Shown in pieces: positions 1-11,818 of a stretch of DNA of 64,000 bases. The notes below the pieces were generated by a model. That model searched no databases. It saw only the letters and a list, made by a program, of their open reading frames with translations, and was not told the DNA's origin. The position numbers and the translations under genes were made by a program. This DNA comes from Petrolisthes cinctipes (taxonomy: Eukaryota > Arthropoda > Malacostraca > Decapoda > Porcellanidae): contig JAWQEG010001314.1 of NCBI GenBank assembly GCA_033782935.1, positions 806,001 to 870,000 on the forward strand. Reading direction: 5' to 3'. Numbering within the stretch: the first letter of the stretch is position 1; each line of letters starts with the position of its first letter.

Positions 1-30
1 TCAAGATACAGACCCAAAACATGCTCAAAA

Positions 31-118
31 TCGATATTTTAGGTGCCCAAAGTCGATATGTGCATGCATCTTCTGTACCCGTTTATATCTCAAATTCAGG
101 CTCAAAAAACCCGAAAAG
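31..118 (+). repeat. half A of the monomer (88 bp)
   Basis: First 88-bp half of the representative monomer. It aligns without gaps to half B: the opening TCGATATTTT is identical, then GGG/GGT-CCC-A, CGAT-TG, CATGC, and late in the half AAA-T-CAGG followed by C-CAAAACA. Half A carries TGCATGCA at half-positions 31-38. A second TCGATAT heptamer sits at half-position 23, where half B has GCGATCT. Confidence 0.9.
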
Positions 119-206
119 TCGATATTTTTGGGTCCCAGAAGTGATCTGTACATGCCTACTCCGTGTTAATGTATTTTCAAAATACAGGCCCAAAACATGC
201 TGAAAA
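119..206 (+). repeat. half B of the monomer (88 bp)
   Basis: Second 88-bp half. Consensus comparison with half A gives about 59 of 88 identical positions. The closest agreement is in the first 10 bp (10/10) and in half-positions 61-80 (16/20). The weakest is half-positions 41-60 (9/20). Half B carries the palindrome TGTACA and the block ACTCCGTGTTAGAGTATTTT, whose A counterpart is TTCTGTACCCGTTTATATCT. Confidence 0.9.
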
Positions 207-703
207 TCGATATTTTAGCTGCCCAAAGTCAATATGTGTATGCATCTTCTGTACCCGTTTATAACTCAAATTCAGGCTCAAAAGTCCGAAAATTCGATAT
301 TTTTGGGTTCTTTAAGCAATCTGCACATGCCTACTCAGTGCTAGAATGTTTTTAAAATACAGGCTTAACACATGCTATAAATCGATATTTTAGGTGTCCA
401 AAGTCGATATGTGCATGAATCTTCTGAACCCGTTTATATCTTAAATTCGGGCTCAAAACACCCAAAAAATCTATATTTTTGTGTCCCAGAAGCGATCTGT
501 ACATGTCTACTTCTTTCTAGAAAGTTTTCATAATACAGACCCAAAACATGCTCAAAATCGATATTTTAGGTGCAAAAAGTCGATATGTGCATACATCTTC
601 TGTATCCGTCTATATCCCAAATTCTGGTTCAAAACACCCGAAAATTCGATAATTTTGGGTCCCAGAAGCGATCTGTACATGCCTACTCCTTGCTAGAATT
701 TTT

Positions 704-912
704 TCAAGATACAGACCCAAAACATGCTCAAAATCGATATTTTAGGTGCCCAAAGTCGATATGTGCATGCATCTTCTGTACCCGTTTATATCTCAAATTC
801 AGGCTCAAAAAACCCGAAAAGTCGATATTTTTGGGTCCCAGAAGTGATCTGTACATGCCTACTCCGTGTTAATGTATTTTCAAAATACAGGCCCAAAACA
901 TGCTGAAAATCT
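704..912 (+). repeat. copy 2 of the 703-bp (4-monomer) shifted duplicate
   Basis: Partner of the copy at the window start. The three intervening monomers (about 207-734) are of other types, so the duplicated block is only a little over one monomer or extends leftward out of view. Confidence 0.85.
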
Positions 913-3019
913 ATATTTTAGGTGCCCAAAGTCAATATGTGTATGAATCTTCTGTACCCGTCTATATCCCATATTCAGGTTCAAAACACCTGAAAATTAG
1001 GTATTTTGGGTCCCAGAAGCGACCTGTACATGCCTACTCCTTCCTAGAATGTTTTCAAGATACAGACCCAAAACATGCTTGAAATCGATATTTTAGGTGC
1101 AAAAAGTCGATATGTGCATGCATCCTCTGTACACGGTTATATCCCAAATTCTGGGTCAAAACCCCCGAAAATTCGATATTTTTGGGTCCTAGAAGCGATC
1201 TGTACATGCCTACTCAGTGCTAGAATATTTTCAAATTATACTCCCAAAACATACTAAAAATCGATATTTTGGGTGCCAAAGTCGATATGTGCATGCATCT
1301 TCTGTACCCGTTTATATCTCAAATTCAGGCTCAAAACACCCAAAAAATCGATATTTTTGTGTCCCAGAAGCGATCTGTACATGTCTACACCGTGCTATAG
1401 TATTTTCAAAATACAGGCCCAAAACATGCTCAAAATGGATATTTTAGGTGCCCAAAGTCGATATGCGCATGCATCTTTTGTATTCGTTCATATCTCAAAT
1501 TCAGTCTCAGAACACCCTAAAATTCGATTTATTTGGGTCCCAGAAACGATCTGTACATGCCTGCTCAGTGCTAGAATGTTTTCAAAATAGAGGCTCAGAA
1601 TATGCTTAAAGTCGATATTTTGGGTGCCCTAAGTCGATATGTGCATGCATCTTCTGTACCCGTTTATATCTCAAATTCAGACTCAAAACACCCGAATATT
1701 CGATATTTTTGGGTCCCAAAAGCAATGTGTACATGCATACTCCGTGTTAGAGTATTTTCAAAATACAGGCCTAAAACATGCTGAAAATCTATATTTTAGC
1801 TGCCCAAAGTCAATATGTGTATGCATCTTCTGTACCCGTCTATATCCCAAATTCTGGTTCAAAACACCAGAAAATTCGGAATTTCTGGGTCCCAGAAGCG
1901 ACCTGTACATGCCTACTCCTTCCTAGAATGTTTTCAAGATACAGACCCAAAACATGCTTAAAATCGATATTTTAGGTGCAAAAAGTCGATATGTGCATGC
2001 ATCTTCTGTACCCGTTTATATCTCAAATTCAGGCTCAAAACACCCAAAAAATCGATATTTTTGTGTCCCAAAAGCAATCTGTACATGTCTACACCATGCT
2101 ATAGTATTTTCAAAATACAGGCCCAAAACATGCTCAAAATCGATATTTTAGGTGCCCAAAGTCGATATGTGCATGAATCTTCTGTATCCGTCTATATCCC
2201 AAATTCAGGTTCAAAACACCCGAAAATTCGATAATTTTGGGTCCCAGAAGCGATCTGTACATGCCTACTCCTTTCTAGAATATGTTCAAGATACAGTCCC
2301 AAAACATGCTCAAAAACGATATTTTAAGTGCAAAAAGTCGATATGTGCATGAATCTTCTGTATCCGTCTATATCCCAAATTCAGGTTCAAAACACCCGAA
2401 AATTCGATAATTTTGGGTCCCAGAAGCGATCTGTACATGCCTACTCCTTGCTAGAATGTGTTCAAGATACAGACCCAAAACATGCTCAAAATCGATATTT
2501 TAAGTGCAAAAAGTCGATATGTGCATGCATCTTCTGTACCCGTTTATATCTCAAATTCAGGCTCAAAACTCCGAAAATTCGATATTTTTGGGTCCCTTAA
2601 GCAATCTGCACATGCCTACTCAGTGCTAGAATGTTTTTAAAATACAGGCTTAACACATGCTATAAATCGATATTTTAGGTGTTCAAAGTCGATATGTGCA
2701 TGCATCTTCTTAACCCGTTTATATCTCAAATTCGGGCTCAAAACACCCAAAAAATCGATATTTTTGTGTACCAGAAGCGATCTGTACATGCCTACACAGT
2801 GTTAGAGTATTTTCAAAATACAGGCCCAAAACATGCTCAAAATCGATATTTTAGGTGCCCAAAGACGATATGTGCATGCATCTTCTGTATCCGTTCATAT
2901 CTCAAATTCAGGCTCAGAACACCCTAAAATTCGATTAATTTGGGTTCCAGAAGCGATCTGTACGTGTCTACTCAGTGTTAGAGTATTTAAAAAAATACAG
3001 TCCCAAAACATGCTCAAAA

Positions 3020-3547
3020 TCGATAATTTGGATGCCCAAAGTCGATATGTGTATGCATCTTCTGTACCCGTTTATATCTCAAATTCAGACTCAAAACACC
3101 CGAATATTCGATATTTTTGGGTCCCAAAAGCAATGTGTACATGCATACTCCGTGTTAGAGTATTTTCAAAATACAGGCCTAAAACATGCAGAAAATCGAT
3201 ATTTTAGCTGCCCAAAGTCAATATATGTATGCATCTTCTGTACCCGTCTATATCCCAAATTCAGGTTCAAAACACTCGAAAATTTGATATTTTTGGGTCC
3301 CAGAAGCAATCTGTACATGCCTACTTCTTGCTAGAATGTTTTCAAGATACAGACCCAAAACACGCTCAAAATCGATATTTTAGGTGCAAAAAGTCGAAAT
3401 GTGCATGCATCTTCTGTACCCGTTTATATCTCAAATTCAGGCTCAAAACACCTGAAAATTCGATATTTTTGCGTCCCCGAAGCGATCTGTACATGCCTAC
3501 TCCGTGTTAGAGTATTTTCAAAATACAGGCCCAAAACATGCTCAAAA
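3020..3547 (+). repeat. three-monomer variant cassette, copy at 3.0 kb
   Basis: Same ordered trio as the type copy at 4779. It is marked by private changes CGATAATTTGGATGCC in monomer 1 and ATATGTATGC in monomer 2. Monomer 3 carries the diagnostic GTCGAAATGTGC. Confidence 0.8.
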
Positions 3548-4778
3548 TCGATATTTTAGGTGCCCAAAGTCGATACGTGCATGCATCTTCTGTATCCGTC
3601 TATATCCCAAATTCAGGTTCAAAACACCCGAAAATTCGATAATTTTGGGTCCCAGAAGCGATCTGTACATGCCTACTACTTGCTAGAATTTTTTCAAGAT
3701 TCAGACCCAAAACATGCTCAAAATCGATATTTTAGGTGCAAAAAGTCGATATGTGCATGCATCGTCTGTACCCGGTTATATCCCAATTTCTGGCTCAAAA
3801 CACCCAAAAATTCAATATTTTTGGGTCCCAGAAGCGATCTGTACATGTCTACTCAGTGCTAGAATATTTTCAAATTATACGCCCAAAACATACTAAAAAT
3901 CGATATTTTGGGTGCCAAAGTCGATATGTGCATGCATCTTCTGTACCCGTTTATATCTCAAATTCAGGCTCAAAACTCCGAAAATTCGATATTTTTGGGT
4001 CCCTTAAGCGATCTGCACATGCCTACTCAGTGCTAAAATGTTTTTAAAATACAGGCTTAAAACATGTTATAAATCGATATTTTAGGTGTGAAAAGTCGAT
4101 ATGTGCATGCATCTTCTGTACCCGTTTATATCTCAAATTCAGGCTCAAAACACCAAAAAAATCGATATTTTTGTGTCACAGAAGCGATATGTACATGCAT
4201 ACTCCGTGTTAGAGTATTTTCAAAATACAGGCCCAAAACATACTCAAAATCGATATTTTAGGTGCCCAAAGTCGATATGTGCATGCATCTTATGTACCCG
4301 TTTATATCTCAAATTCAGGCTCAAAACATCAGAAAATTCGGAATTTCTGGGTCCCAGAAGCGACCTGTACATGCCTACTCCTTCCCAGAATGTTTTCAAG
4401 ATACAGACCCAAAAACATGCTTAAATTCGATATTTTTGGTGCAAAAAGTCGATATGTGCATGCATCTTCTGTACCCGTTTATATCTCAAATTCAGGCTCA
4501 AAACACCCAAAAAATCGATATTTTTGTGTCCCAGAAGCGATCTGTACATGTCTACACCGTGCTATAGTATTTTCAAAATACAAGCCCAAAACATGCTCAA
4601 AATCGATATTTTAGGTGCCCAAAGTCGATATGTGCATGCATCTTCTGTATCCGTTCATATCTCAAATTCAGGCTCAGAACACCCTAAAATTCGATTTATT
4701 TGGGTTCCAGAAGCGATCTGTACGTGTCTAATCCGTGTTAGAGTATTTTAAAAATACAGGCCCAAAACATGCTCAAAA

Positions 4779-5306
4779 TCGATATTTTGGGTGCCCAAAG
4801 TCGATATGTGCATGCATCTTCTGTACCCGTTTATATCTCAAATTCAGACTCAAAACACCCGAATATTCGATATTTTTGGGTCCCATAAGCAATGTGTACA
4901 TGCATACTCCGTGTTAGAATATTTTCAAAATACAGGCCTAAAACATGCTGAAAATCGATATTTTAGCTGCCCAAAGTCAATATGTGTATGCATCTTCTGT
5001 ACCCGTCTATATCCCAAATTCAGGTTCAAAACACTCGAAAATTCGATATTTTTGGGTCCTTGAATCAATCTGTACATGCCTACTTCTTGCTAGAATTTTT
5101 TCAAGATACAGACCCAAAACATGCTCAAAATCGATATTTTAGGTGCAAAAAGTCGAAATGTGCATGCATTTTCTGTACCCGTTTATATCTCAAATTCAGG
5201 CTCAAAACACCCGAAAAGTCGATATTTTTGGGTCCCCGAAGCGATCTGTACATGCCTACTCCGTGTTAGAGTATTTTCAAAATACAGGCCCAAAACATGC
5301 TCAAAA
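4779..5306 (+). repeat. three-monomer variant cassette (type copy)
   Basis: Three adjacent monomers that travel together. Monomer 1 (4779) has TTTTGGGTGCCC, then CAGACTCAAAACACCCG with AATATTCG, then GCAATGTGTACATGCATAC. Monomer 2 (4955) has AGCTGCCCAAAGTCAATATG, GTCTATATCCC, AACACTCGAAAAT, GCAATCTG and CTACTTCTTGC. Monomer 3 (5131) has GGTGCAAAAAGTCGAAATG. Length is 528 bp, exactly three units. The order recurs near 3020, 5834, 9881, 11112, 17619, 19730 and 30630. Partial or altered forms start near 1612, 7242, 8121 and 16915. Distances between copies are 4 to 62 monomers, so this is a conserved module and not a regular period. Confidence 0.85.
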
Positions 5307-5789
5307 TCGATATATTAGGTGCAAAAAGTCGATATGTGCATGCATCTTCGGTATCCGTCTATATCCCAAATTCAGGTTCAAAACACCCGAAAATTCGATA
5401 ATTTTGGGTCCCAGAAGCGATCTGTACATGCCTACTACTTGCTAGAATTTTTTCAAGATTCAGACCCAAAACATGCTCAAAATCGATATTTTGGGTGCCA
5501 AAGTCGATATGTGCATGCATCTTCTGTACACGTTTATATCTCAAATTCAGGCTCAAAACACCCAAAAAATCGATATTTTTGTGTCCCTGAAGCGATCTGT
5601 ACATGTCTACACCGTGCTAGAGTATTTTCAAAATACAGGCCCAAAACATGCTCAAAATCGATATTTTAGGTGCCCAAAGTCGATATGTGCGTGCATCTTC
5701 TGTACCCGTTCATATCTCAAATTCAGTCTCAGAACACCCTAAAATTCGATCTATTTGGGTTCCAGAAGTGATCTGTACGTGTCTACTCA

Positions 5790-6540
5790 GTGTTAGAGTA
5801 TTTTAAAAATACCGGCCCAAAACATGCTCAAAATCGATATTTTGGGTGCCCAAAGTCGATATGTGCATTCATCTTCTGTACCCGTTTATATCTCAAATTC
5901 AGACTCAAAACACCCGAATATTCGATATTTTTGGGTCCCAAATGCAATGTGTACATGCATACTCCGTGTTAGAGTATTTTCAAAATACAGGCCTAAAAAA
6001 TGCTGAAAATCGATATTTTAGCTGCCCAAAGTCAATATGTGTATGCATCTTCTGTACCCGTCTATATCCCAAATTCAGGTTCAAAACACTCGAAAATTCG
6101 ATTTTTTTGGGTCCCAGAAGCAATCTGTACATGCCTACTTCTTGCTAGAATGTTTTCAAGATACAGACCCAAAACATGCTCAAAATCGATATTTTAGGTG
6201 CAAAAAGTCGAAATGTGCATGCATCTTCTGTACCCGTTTATATCTCAAATTCAAGCTCAAAACATCCGAAAATTCAATATTTTTGGGTCCCCGAAGCCAT
6301 CTGTAAATGCCTACTCCGTGTTAGAGTATTTTCAAAATACAGGCCCAAAACATGCTGTAAATCGATATTTTAGGTGCCCAAAGTCGATATGTGCATGCAT
6401 CTTCTGTATCCGTCTATATCCCAAATTCAGGTTCAAAACACCCGAAAATTCGATATTTTTGGGTCCCAGAAGCGATTTGTACATGCCTACTCCTTGCTAG
6501 ATTTTTTTAAGATACAAACCCAAGACATGCTCAAAATCGA
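5790..6540 (+). repeat. copy 1 of a block duplicated at +5278 bp (30 monomers)
   Basis: Matches about 11068-11818. Shared private states include the CATCCGAAAATTCAATATT run, CTGTAAATGCC and the AAGATACAAACCCAAGACATG stretch at the right end. Differences include GATTTGTAC against GATCTGTAC near 6476. Ends are approximate. Confidence 0.75.
5834..6361 (+). repeat. three-monomer variant cassette, copy at 5.8 kb
   Basis: Lies 1055 bp (6 monomers) after the type copy. It is distinguished by GTCCCAAATGCAATGTG and by CCTAAAAAATGCTG at the monomer 1/2 border. Confidence 0.83.
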
Positions 6541-6599
6541 TATTTTAGGTGCAAAAAGTCGATATGTGCATGCATCTTCTGTACCCGTTTATATCTCAA

Positions 6600-7180
6600 A
6601 TTCAGGCTCAAAACACCCGAAAATTCGATTTATTTGGGTCCCAAAAGCGATCTGTACATGTCTACTCCGTGTTAGAGTATTTTTAAAATACAGGCCCAAA
6701 ACATGCTAAAAAAACGATATTTTAAGTGTCCAAAGTCGATATGTGCATGCATCTTCTGTACCCGTTTATATCTCAAATTGAGGCTCAAAACACCCGAAAA
6801 ATCGATATTTTTGGGTCCCAGAAGCGATCTGTACATGCCTACTCCGTGATAATGTTTTTTCAAAATACAGGCCCAAAACATGCTGAAAATCTATATATTA
6901 GGTGCCCAAAGTCAATATGTGTATGCATCTTCTGTACCCGTCTATATCCCAAATTCAGGTTCAAAACACCAGAAAATTCGGTATTTTTTGGTCCCAGAAG
7001 CGATCTGTACATGCCTACCTCTTGCTAGATTTTTTTCAAGATACAGACCCAAAACATGCTCAAAATCGATATTTTAGGTGCAAAAAGTCGATATGTGCAT
7101 GCATCCTCTGTACCCGGTTATATCCCAAATTCTGGGTCAAAACCCCCGAAAATTCGATATTTTTGGGTCCCAGAAGCGAT
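6600..7180 (+). repeat. copy 1 of a block duplicated at +2464 bp (14 monomers)
   Basis: Matches about 9064-9644. Shared states include CATGCTAAAAAAACGATATTT, AAGTGTCCAAAG, CTCAAATTGAGGC, and the TCTATATATTAGG run at the start of the next monomer. The 14-monomer spacing is exact at 2464 bp, so no net indel lies between the two. Confidence 0.78.
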
Positions 7181-9063
7181 CTGTACGTGTCTACTCAGTG
7201 TTAGAGTATTTTAAAAATACAGGCCCAAAACATGCTCAAAATCGATATTTTGGGTGCCCAAAGTCGATATGTGCATGCATCTTCTGTACCCGTTTATATC
7301 TCAAATTCAGACTCAAAACACCCGAATATTCGATATTTTTGGGTCCCAAAAGCAATGTGTACATGCATACTCCGTTTTAGAATATTTTCAAAATACAGGC
7401 CTAAAACATGCTGAAAATCGATATTTTAGCTGCCCAAAGTCAATATGTCTATGCATCTTCTGTACCCGTCTATATCCCAAATTCAGGTTCAAAACACTCG
7501 AAAATTCGATATTTATGGGTCCCCGAAGCGATCTGTACATGCGTACTCCGTGTTAGAGTATTTTCAAAATACAGGACCAAAACATGCTCAAAATCGATAT
7601 TTTAGGTGCAAAAAGTCGATATGTGCATGCATCGTCTGTACCCGGTTATATCCCAATTTCTGGCTCAAAACACCCGAAAATTCGATATTTTTGGGTCCCA
7701 GAAGCGATCTGTACATGCCTACTCAGTGCTAGAATATTTTCAAATTATACGCCCAAAACATACTAAAAATCGATATTTTGGGTGCCAAAGTCGATATGTG
7801 CATGCTTCTTCTGTACCCGTTTATATCTCAAATTCAGGCTCAAAACACCCAAAAAATCGATATTTTTGTGTCCCTGAAGCGATCTGTACATGTCTACACC
7901 GTGCTAGAGTATTTTCAAAATACAGGCCTAAAACATGCTCAAAATCGATATTTTAGGTGCCCAAAGTCGATATGTGCGTGCATCTTCTGTTCCCGTTCAT
8001 ATCTCAAATTCAGTCTCAGAACACCCTAAAATTCGATTTATTTGGGTTTCAGAAGCGATCTGTACGTGTCTACTCAGTGTTAGAGTATTTTAAAATTACA
8101 GGCCCAAAACATGCTCAAAATCGATATTTTGGGTGCCCAAAGTCGATGTGTGCATTCATCTTCTGTACCCGTTTATATTTCAAATTCAGACTCAAAACAC
8201 CCGAATATTCGATATTTTGGGGTCCCAAATGCAATGTGTACATGCATACTCCGTGTTAGAGTATTTTCAAAATACAGGCCTAAAACATGCTGAAAATCGA
8301 TATTTTAGCTGCCCAAAGTCAATATGTGTATGCATCTTCTGTACCCGTCTATATCCCAAAATCAGGTTCAAAACACTCGAAAATTCGATTTTTTTGGGTC
8401 CCAGAAGCAATCTGTACATGCCTACTTCTTGCTAGAATGTTTTCAAGATACAGACCCAAAACATGCTCAAAATCGATATTTTAGGTGCAAAAAGTCGATA
8501 TGTGCATGCATCTTCTGTACCCGTTTATATCTCAAATTCAGGCTCAAAACACCCGAAAAATCGATATTTTTGGGTCCCAAAAGCGATCTGTACATGTCTA
8601 TTCCGTGTTAGAGTATTTTTAAAATACAGGCCTAAAACATGCTCAAAATCGATATTTTAGGTGCCCAAAGTCGATATGTGCATGCATCTTCTGTACCCGT
8701 TCATATCTCAAATTCAGTCTCAGAACACCCTAAAATTCGATTTATTTGGGTTTCAGAAGCTATCTGTACGTGTCTACTCAGTGTTAGAGTATTTTAAAAA
8801 TACAGGCCCAAAACATGCTCAAAATCGATATTTTGGGTGCCCAAAGTCGATGTGTGCATTCATCTTCTGTACACGTTTATATTTCAAATTCAGACTCAAA
8901 ACACCCGAATATTCGATATTTTGGGGTCCCAAATGTAATGTGTACATGCATACTCCGTGTTAGAGTATTTTCAAAATACAGGCTCAAAACATGCTAAAAA
9001 TCGATATTTTAGGTTTCCAAAGTCGATATGTGCATACATCTTCTGTACCCGTTTATATCTCAA

Positions 9064-9644
9064 ATTCAGGCTCAAAACACCCGAAAATTCGATATTTTTG
9101 GGTCCCAAAAGCGATCTGTACATGTCTACTCCGTGTTAGAGTATGTTTAAAATACAGGCCCAAAACATGCTAAAAAAACGATATTTTAAGTGTCCAAAGT
9201 CGATATGTGCATGCATCTTCTGTACCCGTTTATATCTCAAATTGAGGCTCAAAACACCCGGAAAATCGATATTTTTGGGTCCCAGAAGCGATCTGTACAT
9301 GCCTACTCCGTGTTAATGTATTTTCAAAATACAGGCCCAAAACATGCTGAAAATCTATATATTAGGTGCCCAAAGTCAATATGTGTATGCATCTTCTGTA
9401 CCCGTCTATATCCCAAATTCAGGTTCAAAACACCAGAAAATTCGGTATTTTTGGGTCCCAGAAGCGATCTGTACATGCCTACTCCTTGCTAGAATTTTTT
9501 CAAGATACAGACCCAAAACATGCTCAAAATCGATATTTTAGGAGCAAAAAGTCGATATGTGCATGCATCCTCTGTACCCGGTTATATCCTAAATTCTGGG
9601 TCAAAACCCCCGAAAATTTGATATTTTTGGGTCCCAGAAGCGAT
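9064..9644 (+). repeat. copy 2 of the block duplicated at 2464 bp
   Basis: Differs from its partner by a few single bases, such as GTGTTAATGTATTTTC here against GTGATAATGTTTTTTC at 6844, and GTATTTTTGGG here against GTATTTTTTGG. Confidence 0.78.
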
Positions 9645-9880
9645 CTGTACATGCCTACTCAGTGCTAGAATATTTTCAAATTATACTCCCAAAACATACT
9701 AAAAATCGATATTTTGGGTGCCAAAGTCGATATGTGCATGCATCTTCTGTATCCGTTCATATCTCAAATTCAGGCTCAGAACACCCTAAAATTCGATTTA
9801 TTTGGGTTCCAGAAGCGATCTGTACGTGTCTACTCAGTGTTAGAGTATTTTAAAAATACAGGCCCAAAGCATGCTCAAAA

Positions 9881-10408
9881 TCGATATTTTGGGTGCCCAA
9901 AGTCGATATGTGCATGCATCTTCTGTACCCGTTTATATCTCAAATTCAGACTCAAAACACCCGAATATTCGATATTTTTGGGTCCCAAAAGCAATGTGTA
10001 CATGCATACTCCGTGTTAGAGTATTTTCAAAATACAGGCCTAAAACATGCAGAAAATCGATATTTTAGCTGCCCAAAGTCAATATGTGTATGCATCTTCT
10101 GTACCCGTCTATATCCCAAATTCAGGTTCAAAACACTTGAACATTTGATATTTTTGGGTCCCAGAAGCAATCTGTACATGCCTACTTCTTACTAGAATGT
10201 TTTCAAGATACAGACCCAAAACATGCTCAAAATCGATATTTTAGGTGCAAAAAGTCGAAATGTGCATGCATCTTCTGTTCCCGTTTATATCTCAAATTAA
10301 GGCTCAAAACGCCCGAAAATTCGATATTTTTGCGTCCCCGAAGCGATCTGTACATGCCTACTCCGTGTTAAAGTATTTTCAAAATACAGGCCCAAAACAT
10401 GCTCAAAA
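9881..10408 (+). repeat. three-monomer variant cassette, copy at 9.9 kb
   Basis: Monomer 2 has private AACACTTGAACATTTG. Monomer 3 at 10233 keeps GTCGAAATGTGC but has CTGTTCCCG and CTCAAATTAAGG. The block repeats at 11112 with a 1231-bp (7-monomer) shift. Confidence 0.82.
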
Positions 10409-11067
10409 TCGATATTTTAGGTGCCCAAAGTCGATACGTGCATGCATCTTCTGTATCCGTCTATATCCCAAATTCAGGTTCAAAACACCCGAAAATTCGA
10501 TAATTTTGGGTCCCAGAAGCGATCTGTACATGCCTACTCCTTGCTAGAATTTTTTCAAAATACAGACCCAAAACATGCTAATAATCGATATTTTAGGTGC
10601 AAAAAGTCGATATGTGCATGCATCTTCTGTACCCGTTTATATCTCAAATTCAGGCTCAAAACTCCGAAAAATCGATATTTTTGGGTCCCTTAAGCGATCT
10701 TCACATGCCTACTCAGTGCTAGAATGTTTTTAAAATACAGGCTTAAAACATGCTATAAATCGATATTTTAGGTGTGAAAAGTCGATATGTGCATGCATCT
10801 TCTGTACCCGTATATATCTCAAATTCAGGCTCAAAACACCCAAAAAATCGATATTTTTGTGTCCCAGAAGCGATCTGTACATGTCTACACCGTGCTATAG
10901 TATTTTCAAAATACAGGCCCAAAACATGCTCAAAATCGATATTTTAGGTGCCCAAAGTCGATACGTGCATGCATCTTCTGTATCCGTTCATATCTCAAAT
11001 TCAGGCTCAGAACACCCTAAAATTCGATTTATTTGGGTTCCAGAAGCGATCTGTACGTGTCTACTCC

Positions 11068-11818
11068 GTGTTAGAGTATTTTAAAATTACAGGCCCAAAA
11101 CATGCTCAAAATCGATATTTTGGGTGCCCAAAGTCGATATGTGCATGCATCTTCTGTACCCGTTTATATCTCAAATTCAGACTCAAAACACCCGAATATT
11201 CGATATTTTTGGGTCCCAAAAGCAATGTGTACATGCATACTCCGTATTAGAATATTTTCAAAATACAGGCCTAAAACATGCTGAAAATCGATATTTTAGC
11301 TGCCCAAAGTCAATATGTGAATGCATCTTCTGTACCCGTCTATATCCCAAATTCAGGTTCAAAACACTCGAAAATTCGATTTTTTTGGGTCCCAGAAGCG
11401 ATCTGTACATGCCTACTTCTTGCTAGAATGTTTTCAAGATACAGACCCAAAACATGCTCAAAATCGATATTTTAGGTGCAAAAAGTCGAAATGTGCATGC
11501 ATCTTCTGTACCCGTTTATATCTCAAATTCAAGCTCAAAACATCCGAAAATTCAATATTATTGGGTCCCCGAAGCCATCTGTAAATGCCTACTCCGTGTT
11601 AGAGTATTTTCAAAATACAGGCCCAAAACATGCTCAAAATCGATATTTTAGGTGCCCAAAGTCGATATGTGCATGCATCTTCTGTATCCGTCTATATCCC
11701 AAATTCAGGTTCAAAACACCCGAAAATTCGATATTTTTGGGTCCCAGAAGCGATCTGTACATGCCTACTCCTTGCTTGAATTTTTTAAGATACAAACCCA
11801 AGACATGCTCAAAATCGA
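11068..11818 (+). repeat. copy 2 of the block duplicated at 5278 bp
   Basis: Its right end overlaps the start of the 1583-bp tandem duplication. The 30-monomer exchange therefore probably predates that expansion, because the ACAAACCCAAGACATG stretch was already present when the 9-mer doubled. Confidence 0.75.
11112..11639 (+). repeat. three-monomer variant cassette, copy at 11.1 kb
   Basis: Closest relative is the copy at 5834 (shift 5278 bp, 30 monomers). Both share monomer 3 changes CAAGCTCAAAACATCCG and CGAAGCCATCTGTAAATGCC. Monomer 2 has private CAATATGTGAATGC. Confidence 0.83.

Larger units (their letters stand above)
31..206 (+). repeat. representative 176-bp monomer
   Basis: Chosen as a full-length, 176-bp copy near the window start to define the unit and its phase. 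It runs from TCGATATTTTAGGTGCCC at 31 to the base before the next TCGATATTTT at 207. Landmarks in order are the palindrome TGCATGCA (61-68), CTGTACCCG, TTTATATCTC, CAGGCTCAAAA, the second TCGATATTTT (119), GATCTGTACATGCC, and ACAGGCCCAAAACATGC near the end. The window-wide consensus has about 71 G+C of 176 and seven CpG sites. This copy has small private changes, such as CTCAAAAAACCCG and AAGTGATCTG, where most copies read CTCAAAACACCCG and AAGCGATCTG. Confidence 0.95.
1..209 (+). repeat. copy 1 of a 703-bp (4-monomer) shifted duplicate, truncated by window start
   Basis: Positions 1-209 match 704-912 essentially base for base, including the private changes CTCAAAAAACCCGAAAAGTCG and CAGAAGTGATCTG. 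The match stops where 207 onward reads TCGATATTTTAGCTG while 910 onward reads TCTATATTTTAGGTG. The left end lies outside the window. Confidence 0.85.
1..11763 (+). repeat. mosaic zone 1 of the satellite array
   Basis: About 67 monomers of several recurring variant types in irregular order. Types include GGTGCAAAAAGTCG in half A instead of GGTGCCCAAAGTCG; AGCTGCCC with GTCAATATGTGTATGC; half B ending AAATTATACGCCCAAAACATAC followed by GGGTGCCAAAG (1-bp deletion); and half A ending AAAACTCCG (1 bp short) followed by a CCCTTAAGC half B. Blocks within the zone repeat at shifts of 703, 1055, 1231, 2464 and 5278 bp, all close to whole multiples of 176. No non-satellite sequence is seen. Confidence 0.9.

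Noticed and set aside
27..45. Telomere-like motif (TTTTAGGTG resembling TTTAGGG)
   Set aside because: It occurs once per monomer as part of the half A start and is never tandemly repeated. It also aligns to TTTTTGGGTC in half B, so it is a satellite position and not telomeric sequence.
80..95. TATA-box-like TTTATATCTC in each monomer as a promoter
   Set aside because: It is present in nearly every copy with no associated gene, initiator or downstream ORF under constraint. It is AT-rich satellite sequence only.
31..118. A further 22-bp sub-repeat (88 = 4 x 22)
   Set aside because: The TCGATAT heptamer at half-positions 1 and 23 of half A suggests it, but the rest of the 22-bp quarters do not align above chance by eye.
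31..206. CENP-B box
   Set aside because: The pattern TTCG-4N-A-2N-CGGG was sought on both strands of the consensus. The nearest candidate, TCGAATTTTCGGG on the minus strand, has the wrong spacing and lacks the required start.
5359..5604. Minus-strand ORFs (here, and for example at 6672, 19348, 30776, 39410, 61684)
   Set aside because: Reverse-complement readings of the same satellite. They sit wherever a few variants remove the usual minus-strand stops.
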